64,000 nt of DNA. It comes from Adiantum capillus-veneris (taxonomy: Eukaryota > Streptophyta > Polypodiopsida > Polypodiales > Pteridaceae). The notes under the pieces were generated by a model. That model was not told where the DNA came from. It saw nothing but the letters and a program-made list of their open reading frames with translations, and did not search any database. Below, in pieces: positions 57,831-64,000 of this stretch. The position numbers and the translations under genes are program-made. The stretch covers positions 69,573,370 to 69,637,369 of the forward strand of contig CM043952.1 of the NCBI GenBank assembly GCA_014529385.2, given 5' to 3'. Numbering within the stretch: position 1 is the stretch's first letter; each line of letters opens with the position of its first letter.

Positions 57831-59426
57831 CGCATACCCAATTGTGAAGCCCCTACAGAAGCCCCTACAGGAGTTGATGATGAATTACCCGATACTTCCC
57901 TATTCATAGTTGAGACTATGCCTGAATGGAGTGAGAACATTGTTAACTTTTTAGTTAATGGTTTTCCACCCAAGGAACTTCGTAAGGATATCGCTCGAAG
58001 GCTAGTAAAAGAATGTGAACCCTATTGTTTGATTGCCGAAACTCTGTATAGACTAGGCAAGGACGATTTTCTTAGGCGTTGTGCCCGCGAGGATGAATAT
58101 TTGTATATCTTGCAAGAAGCACATATGGGCGTAGTAGGAGGACATTTTTCAGGAAACCTGACTCCTAGAAAGGTGATGCAATCAGGCTATTGGTGGCCAA
58201 CTTTATTTAAGGATGCATCACTTTTTACAAAAGGGTGTGATGAGTGCCAACGTTACAAGACCACAGGGCAAAGACAGAATGCCCTTACATCCTATTAAAG
58301 TAACCCAACCATTTGAAAAATGGGGCTTAGACTTTGTAGTTCCAATTGGTCCCGCAGCTCGCAACACTCAATCTCGATATATTCTAGTTGCTACGGACTA
58401 TGTAACAAAGTGGGCTGAAGCTAAGGCTTCACAAAAAGCTGACGCGAGGACAACAACTAAGTTTCTTTTTGAGAAAATTATCACAAGATTTGGTTGCCCT
58501 TTTGAAATTGTTAGTGATAATGGTACCCATTTTATAAATGAGGTAATAAGAGACCTTACCACGACATTTATGATATCCCACCATAAGTCTACACCTTATT
58601 ACCCGCAAGCTAATGGACAAGCCGAGAGCACCAACAAGACTCTAATCTCTATTTTAACCAAGACGGTAGAAGCTCATCGCACTGATTGGGATTTGAAGCT
58701 GACGCGAGGACAACAACTAAGTTTCTTTTTGAGAAAATTATCACAAGATTTGGTTGCCCTTTTGAAATTGTTAGTGATAATGGTACCCATTTTATAAATG
58801 AGGTAATAAGAGACCTTACCACGACCTTTATGATATCCCACCATAAGTCTACACCTTATTACCCGCAAGCTAATGGACAAGCCGAGAGCACCAACAAGAC
58901 TCTAATCTCTATTTTAACCAAGACGGTAGAAGCTCATCGCACTGATTGGGATTTGAAGTTGACATCTGCTCTATGGGCTTATCGTACTTCTTATAAAGTG
59001 GCTATTAATTGTACGCCATTCAAAATGGTATACGGCCAAGAAGCGGTTATGGCTTGGGAGTTTGTCATTCCTAGTCTTAGGGTAGCTTCACAGGAAGGAT
59101 GGAATGGTAACCCCTTAACCGAGCGTTTGTATATCTTAGAAAAACTAGACGAAGAGAGACAGTTGGCTGTGCAAAATGCTCTTGTGGAAAAGGATAGGAG
59201 AAAGAAGTGGTTTGATCGCCATGTGAAGGACAAGGACATCAAAGTTGGTGATAAAGTCCTTATGTATGGAGTACGTAAAGAGAAGAAAAAGTTGAAATAT
59301 GCTGGTAAAGGACCATATAGAGTATGTGAAATTACCCCACAAGGTACCCTTCGTGTGGAAACTCTTGATGGAGTTGAAACCATTGGATTCCTCAATGGGA
59401 GTAAATTCAAAAGATATTATGATCCT
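57753..59426 (+). pseudogene. Integrase of element C
   Basis: The 57753-58298 frame holds the HHCC finger (AHMGVVGGHFSGN, CDECQ). A one-base shift near 58270 leads to the core: WGLDFVVPIG (D), EIVSDNGTHF (D) and YPQANGQAESTN (E). A 260-bp tandem duplication (58437-58956) repeats the part with the second D and the E and shifts the frame. The third frame (58686 onward) completes the core and the C-terminal domain (GDKVLMYGVRKEKKKL, GKGPYRVCEITPQGTL). At 59427 the reading enters the TTAA-flanked element and stops at 59444. Confidence 0.85.
58437..58956 (+). repeat. 260-bp tandem duplication in element C integrase
   Basis: gacgcgaggacaacaactaa starts at 58441 and 58701. The copies differ at only about two positions (for example acgacattt versus acgaccttt), so the duplication is recent. 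Confidence 0.95.
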
Positions 59427-59430
59427 TTAA

Positions 59431-60768
59431 CACTAGGTTGGTAACCTAACAGGACATAAAAGTGTCCTTTTAGGGTTTTGAAAAAAACCTCCAAAACCAT
59501 AGTAGATCCACTCATTTTGTAAAATCCTTTCATGAGGTTATAGTTCAAGGCCTACTATACATGGAAAAAATAAGAAACTTGTTAAATTTCTCATCTTTTG
59601 GTACACCAAGCCTCCAAAGTTGATGGACCAGTGCATTTTCATCAAAACAGTCATTTCTTACGTTTTGTTGCATAAAATAAAGATTAGGGATTTTTGTTGG
59701 ACTTGAGATAAATTCCCTAGTTAACTTCAATGGGTTGGTGATCAGAACATATGATTGCTTCCCACTCACTATTTTTTGTTTTGCCAAAATAAATAGGTAC
59801 AAAAATGTTGAATTTTTACCATTCTGCAAACCTATCATCAAAGTTTCTATAGACACGCTCAATACAAATAATATATGCAGGTTTTCTTAGTTCCCTATTG
59901 TCCTTTATGTTCATAAGGAGCCATGGAGCATGTCAAAATAATAATACATTTCTTACCAAGGGGAATCTTGGGGACAAAGATGAAGTGTTAAATACAGCAA
60001 ACATGAAAAAATTGGGTTCAACATTATGAGTTGTAGAATCCCATAAAAACTATTCAATATCTAGCCAAATTTGATCCTTATGACTAGATATGGTTACTAC
60101 CTACAAAATGCATGTAGTTGTCACAAGAAACTAACAATATTGAAAAAGCTATACTTGATATACTAGAATGTTTCGTTTTCTTCTATAATTGAAAAAATCA
60201 ACCATTGTTGTGTACTATGCAAAATAGGGTATTAGGTGCCCCAAAACTCAAGGAATATTAGCTTTATGTTACAATATGCGACATAGAAAATCAAAAATGC
60301 ATTTGGATATCATGAAATCCACCAAAAAAATCATAGAAGAGCTAAAATTGGCTAAAAAACAGGATTTGACAATTTTTGTAATTTGGTCATAACTTACAGC
60401 TTTAATATTTATTTCTCCCTAGAAGCATCAGGACATGTTGAGGACTACTAAAGATAGTTCTCTAGCATTATAGAACTTACAAACATGAATTCTAGAGTGG
60501 TATAGTTGCAAAAAGTTGAAAAAAGCCAAAAACAGGACCCGTTTTTTCACACAGTTTAGGTTGTGAAATGTTGTGCAAGGACAATGTTAAACATGGAATT
60601 GATATTCCAAAAAAATGTCGAGTTTTTTTCAGCTCATGAGACAACTTTATAGATAGATAGCAACTCAAAATCCATTTTGAAACTCTTGACATAATTCAAG
60701 GAAAATGGTCACTTAACAGGACATAAAAGTGTCCCAGGACATAAAAGTGTCCCGTTACCAACCTAGTG
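59431..60768 (+). mobile_element. 1338-bp non-autonomous DNA element with TTAA flanks
   Basis: The ends are perfect 15-bp inverted repeats, CACTAGGTTGGTAAC (59431-59445) and its complement (60754-60768). TTAA lies on both sides (59427-59430 and 60769-60772). Just inside each end is the near-palindrome GGACATAAAAGTGTCC (one copy left, two right). The interior is AT-rich and has no ORF of note. With one TTAA the pol frame of element C continues from integrase into the downstream ORF, so the ends are exact. TTAA duplication is the signature of piggyBac-type elements; the CACTA-like first bases are probably coincidence. Confidence 0.85.
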
Positions 60769-62100
60769 TTAAGCCAAGAAGAACTACGGGCCATTCATCA
60801 AAAGAAGGCCGCCAAAGCACAAACCAAGTTAAAAAAGATACAAGCTCATGTTGAGGCTAAGGAGCGACAACAACGTATAAGACAAAAACGAGAGGCTAAC
60901 CTTAGAGTCACAAATGCATTCCACGTGGAAATCGAAGAGGATTGGTTGGACTCGGACACCCCTCTACGATACCCTATTGAGTTAAATAGTGCCTATGGAA
61001 AAGTGATATATAACGCCTTATTGGACACGGGTGGTAAATATAACCTGCTATCCTATGGGGTGTGGTGTGAGTTAGGGAAGCCACCTCTATCTGAGAGTAT
61101 TATCCAAGTCAAGGGTGTCAACAAGAAAAAAACTACGGTTTTTGGAATCTGGCACACTTCTATCAGTTATGACAATGGAATTGTAGCTCAAGACTTTTTG
61201 GTCATGCCTACTGGAACTATGGAGGGTAATATAAACCTAGGCCGCACGTGGATGATAGCCACCAAATGCACTATTGATTGGGGGACTGGGGGTGTTACAA
61301 CGCAAAAACCAGCTCTTAGCCCTACCACTCAAGCCATAGTCCCTGAGATATTGCCTAAGGAAATAAAACCCATGACATTGCATGTCCAGGAGGTTGAACC
61401 ATACGTCCCCATAGCCCAACTCTCTAGAGCTTCAACTGATGTAGTTGAAAGAAAGCTTGAGACACACAAGAACCATCCTAATATAACAGAGAAAACATAC
61501 AAGTGGGTCCCTAAATCTTCTGTAGTGAGCATGGTTGATGCAAAAAAACGGAAACCTCGTAAGAACCGTCCCACTCACTCCAAGAAATATAAAGAAACGT
61601 TGCGTTGGATTCCTAAATGACTATTGGAAGCCCAAGGATACTATGAAGGAAATGATCAAATCTGGGTGCCCAAACGTAAAGTGTACTCTTACCTGTCACC
61701 TGGCCCATGTAAACCCAATCCTGTGGCTCCAAAACAAATTGAAAATCGCGGAAAGGAAAAAATCATGGAATGTTACACACCCGCTCTAGAGCTAGTTTGG
61801 GTACCAAAGAAAGAACGATTTGTTCCACCTAGCTCAGGAACAGGGAAATCAAATGAAGCTTCGACACAACCTCCACCTACCACTGTACATATCCATACAA
61901 GCACGAAAGAGTTTGCACCTCCCGGGGTAAGTTCACCACCTACAACAATGCTGCAAATAAAATCATGGGAGAGTACCTTACTACCCTTGCAACTAGATGA
62001 AACACATAGGGCGGTTGAAAACTATTGGTTAAAACCTTCACCCATAACAACTTGGAACAATTGGTTTCAAAAAGTGACGACCTCATTCCAAAAGGTATGA
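60769..62100 (+). pseudogene. Second retropepsin-like domain and WVPK-repeat tail, element C
   Basis: The frame continues pol past the TTAA site. After a basic coiled segment (residues 1-45, rich in Lys, Gln and Arg) comes NALLDTGGKYNLLSYGVW (D-T-G-G), then LGKPPLSESIIQVKG, and GNINLGRTWMIATKCTIDW near residue 165. The first-protease pieces at 55190-55460 show the same order: ILDGGAGVSIV, MGKPRLS, LGRPFM and VHDW. The tail has four spaced W(V/I)PK motifs (YKWVPK, LRWIPK, QIWVPK, LVWVPK). One in-frame TGA (61618-61620) separates the tail into 61621-62100. A protease-fold domain after integrase is not part of the usual Ty3/gypsy plan. Confidence 0.75.
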
Positions 62101-62107
62101 TCTACCC

Positions 62108-62120
62108 AAGGAAGGGGGGA
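62108..62120 (+). promoter_or_regulatory. Polypurine-rich tract after pol of element C
   Basis: AAGGAAGGGGGGA lies 8 bp after the last pol stop. It looks like a polypurine tract, but the sequence after it does not match the 5' LTR. Confidence 0.4.
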
Positions 62121-62199
62121 GTGTTTGCTAACATCAATCATTCACTCGCTCCCCTCTCAACCTTCCTCCCTGACCTCTCAATTCCAATCTTAGGGAATG

Positions 62200-62210
62200 T
62201 ATATATATAG
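62200..62210 (+). promoter_or_regulatory. TATA-like box
   Basis: TATATATATAG lies 162 bp upstream of the ORF start at 62380 and might drive a separate transcript. Confidence 0.35.
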
Positions 62211-62379
62211 CCTTATACTCACAAAAAACAAAAATAGTAAAGAGCAAGAGCGACTAGCAACGAGAGAGCACCCTATCAGATCTTACATATAAGTCCAAAT
62301 TCACCGTGTCAATTCAAGCAACACACAAAAACAAATCTTATGTTTTAAAGGCCTAACCAAATCTATCTGTATTGTCAGA

Positions 62380-62803
62380 AATGGCTACTTCACCAGAGGC
62401 ATGCACTTCTATTTTTGATGAAAGGTACCCTTTGTCTTTTCCTCAAGTGTTCTACGTATGCTACCCTATACTTTCTTGTGAATGGGATTTGATAGAGAGC
62501 CTTGCATGTGAGAGAAATTTTGAGGAGTTAGAATGGCTGATACGTCTATGGCTAACTAGTGATCTCTACCCAGTAGCGAATGTGTCTCCAGTGGTACATG
62601 CTTATTCTTTTGCACAAGATGAGTATCCACTCATCGCGAGGTTCTTGATTAGCATGCTTGCACAAGAGGATGATGAAGAGGAAGTAATAGAGACGGAGGA
62701 AGACTATGGCCTCACGGACAACGATTTTATTTATCTAGATGATGAGGATAGAGGCCTAGCCTTAGGGTGGCCACCCGGTTTATATAATATCCTCTTTCCT
62801 TGA
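62380..62803 (+). CDS. Unknown acidic ORF downstream of pol (about 141 aa)
   Basis: An ATG at 62380 (MATSPEACTSIFDERYPLSF) begins an open frame to 62803. No domain is recognised. The centre has regular Trp and Leu residues (LACERNFEELEWLIRLWL); the last 45 residues are very acidic (EEEVIETEEDYGL, IYLDDEDRGLALG). It lies between the pol of element C and its presumed 3' LTR, so it may be an extra ORF of the element or part of another insertion. Confidence 0.45.
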
Positions 62804-64000
62804 TTCTAAAAGGGGTGATAAATAGGTAGGTTAGGGGTCTAGATTGTGTTTTGAGTTTTTTTTTAGGAGTTTTAATTTTTCACACTGACATGCCTCCTAG
62901 AGGTATAGTGCCTGTTTTTTGATGTGTTAGGTAGGACTTATATGGATCTCCATCCACATGGCTGAGGACATCTGCTTCAACGAAATGAGCCACTCTATAC
63001 CTCCAGGTGTACTACTTTCCATGATTCATGTTGGTGGATATGTGTAATTGCTAATAATGATTTTTCATGCTTTGTTTGAGTGCAATAGTTATGATTGTTA
63101 TCTGCCATTATAGATGTATAAATTTGTCTTTGCTTAAGTTGATTGAACTCCAGTTTAATCTTATGGATGAGCCTGGAGATTAGGAGACCGTGACTTTAGG
63201 TTAACTCATTTACTTGACCACTAGGCCTAGCTAATAAAATTATCCGAGTATTTGAGACCTTAGGAATGTTTTAGGCATAGAAAGGCTTGCTCACTTAAAC
63301 AACAAAAAACACTAGTGTGAATACCAAGGAAATGGAAGCAAAAAAAAAAAAAAAAAACAACATAAGTGCCACAAATGAAAAATCTTACGCTGGAAGAGAA
63401 ATCCTGGCTTGAATTGGTACTTCACTCACATGTATTGTCTATGGTACTAGAGCCCTAGAGGTTCCCAGTGTGGGCGCTTTTCCTTGAGAAGCAAAAAACC
63501 CCGGACATACAAAATAAGCACACACGTCACATGATTGTGACCCATAAATAAATAAATAAATAAAATTAAAAGACTTCCATTGAGCTTACAGTTAACATTT
63601 CAAGCTTTTGTTTGCAGTTGTGAGAGCGAGTTGGCTAATCAAAGCTGAAAAGAATAATTAGGGAATCTCGCATTTAGATAATCTTCTTAGCTTAGCTAGT
63701 AGTAGAGTAGTTGTTTTAACCTTAGTCATAGCTAACTAATTGATAGACTCACCCATAAACTCAAAACTCTTGATTAATTAATTTACTCAAAGTGCAATTT
63801 ATTTGTCCTTAATGGCAGTCTAACATTTCATAAATCTTGCATTTACTCATTTCCACATGTACTTTACATTCCCCTCATGATTTATGGCAATATAATTCCG
63901 CTTGCTAAAACAGTGACTTTGCCTTGCAGATTCAAATCTAGATGCTCTACAACATGGACATACCAAGCTTCAACTCAATAGCTTCTGAGGACGGAATCTA
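62804..64000 (+). other. Non-coding region, presumed 3' part of element C
   Basis: No gene is recognised. It has an A20-like run at 63339-63357 and an (AAAT)-rich stretch near 63545-63565. No second copy of the 49209-50313 LTR is seen before the window ends. Confidence 0.5.

Larger units (their letters stand above)
49209..64000 (+). mobile_element. Ty3/gypsy element C (right end outside window)
   Basis: Plus-strand element: 5' LTR 49209-50313, primer site 50318-50335, leader to 51478, gag-PR 51479-55297, PR/RT 55306-57150, RT/RNase H 57078-57830, integrase 57753-59426, and a second protease-like domain with tail 60769-62100. A 1338-bp element lies at 59431-60768. No second copy of the 5' LTR is present up to 64000, so the 3' LTR should be beyond the window. 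It abuts element D at 49208. Confidence 0.8.

Noticed and set aside
59431-60768. CACTA-superfamily MITE, because the ends begin CACTA
   Set aside because: The flanks are TTAA on both sides, and the reading frame of pol is restored across exactly one TTAA; a 3-bp direct duplication does not fit (TAA left, TTA right).
62122-62371. 3' LTR of element C starting right after the purine tract
   Set aside because: It does not match the 5' LTR at 49209-50313, although layout and TATA box looked suggestive.

Overview
The window looks like nuclear DNA of a land plant with a large, repeat-rich genome. It is almost entirely transposable elements. Evidence for a plant: Tat-type Ty3/gypsy elements with a second RNase H, a two-gene CACTA (En/Spm) element with plant-type introns, a Helitron, a LINE ORF1 with a DUF4283-like domain, and captured fragments of typical plant genes (a heavy-metal-associated HIPP-like protein and a PPR protein). 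Very long GA/GT microsatellites are common. The PPR wording and some retroelement motifs remind me of non-flowering plants (fern-like), but that is only a hint. I see no intact host gene with confidence, and no rRNA, tRNA or CRISPR array.

Layout: 1-4500 is non-coding with a 0.7-kb foldback element and homopolymer or dinucleotide tracts. 4521-5925 is a LINE remnant. 5952-19519 holds two head-to-tail, minus-strand Tat elements (A and B) sharing the LTR at 13808-16428; B is truncated and fused in frame to a PPR fragment. 20471-21471 is a solo LTR of family F, reversed. 22570-26891 is a decayed minus-strand Helitron with a second helicase fragment. 27080-28870 is a large compound microsatellite region. 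28874-29692 is a decayed coiled-coil ORF. 30675-32366 may hold remnants of a split gene. 33031-34628 carries an A-like leader ORF and LTR-like sequence.

34629-49208 is a nest. An old minus-strand Ty3/gypsy element (D) has element F (34629-38405, LTRs 1018 bp each) in its 3' LTR and an 8-kb CACTA element (39001-46981) in its integrase. It is cut off on the right by element C. F carries only one long ORF, an acidic 495-aa protein of unknown function. The CACTA element has a six-exon tnp2 transposase gene, a TNPA/Transposase_24 gene and a captured HIPP fragment.

49209-64000 is element C (plus strand; its 3' LTR lies outside the window). It has a tRNA-Asp-like primer site, a 1272-codon gag with four zinc knuckles, PR, RT, RNase H and integrase, and then a second retropepsin-like domain downstream of integrase. 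A 1338-bp element with TTAA flanks sits exactly between integrase and that second domain; the frame is continuous across the site without it. C is dead here: RT lacks its YxDD region, there are several stops, and the integrase has a 260-bp tandem duplication.

Best candidates for something new: the duplicated protease domain after integrase in C, the TTAA-flanked element, the F family with its single unknown ORF and ACGT target duplications, and the repeated ~72-aa leader ORFs of the A-type elements.
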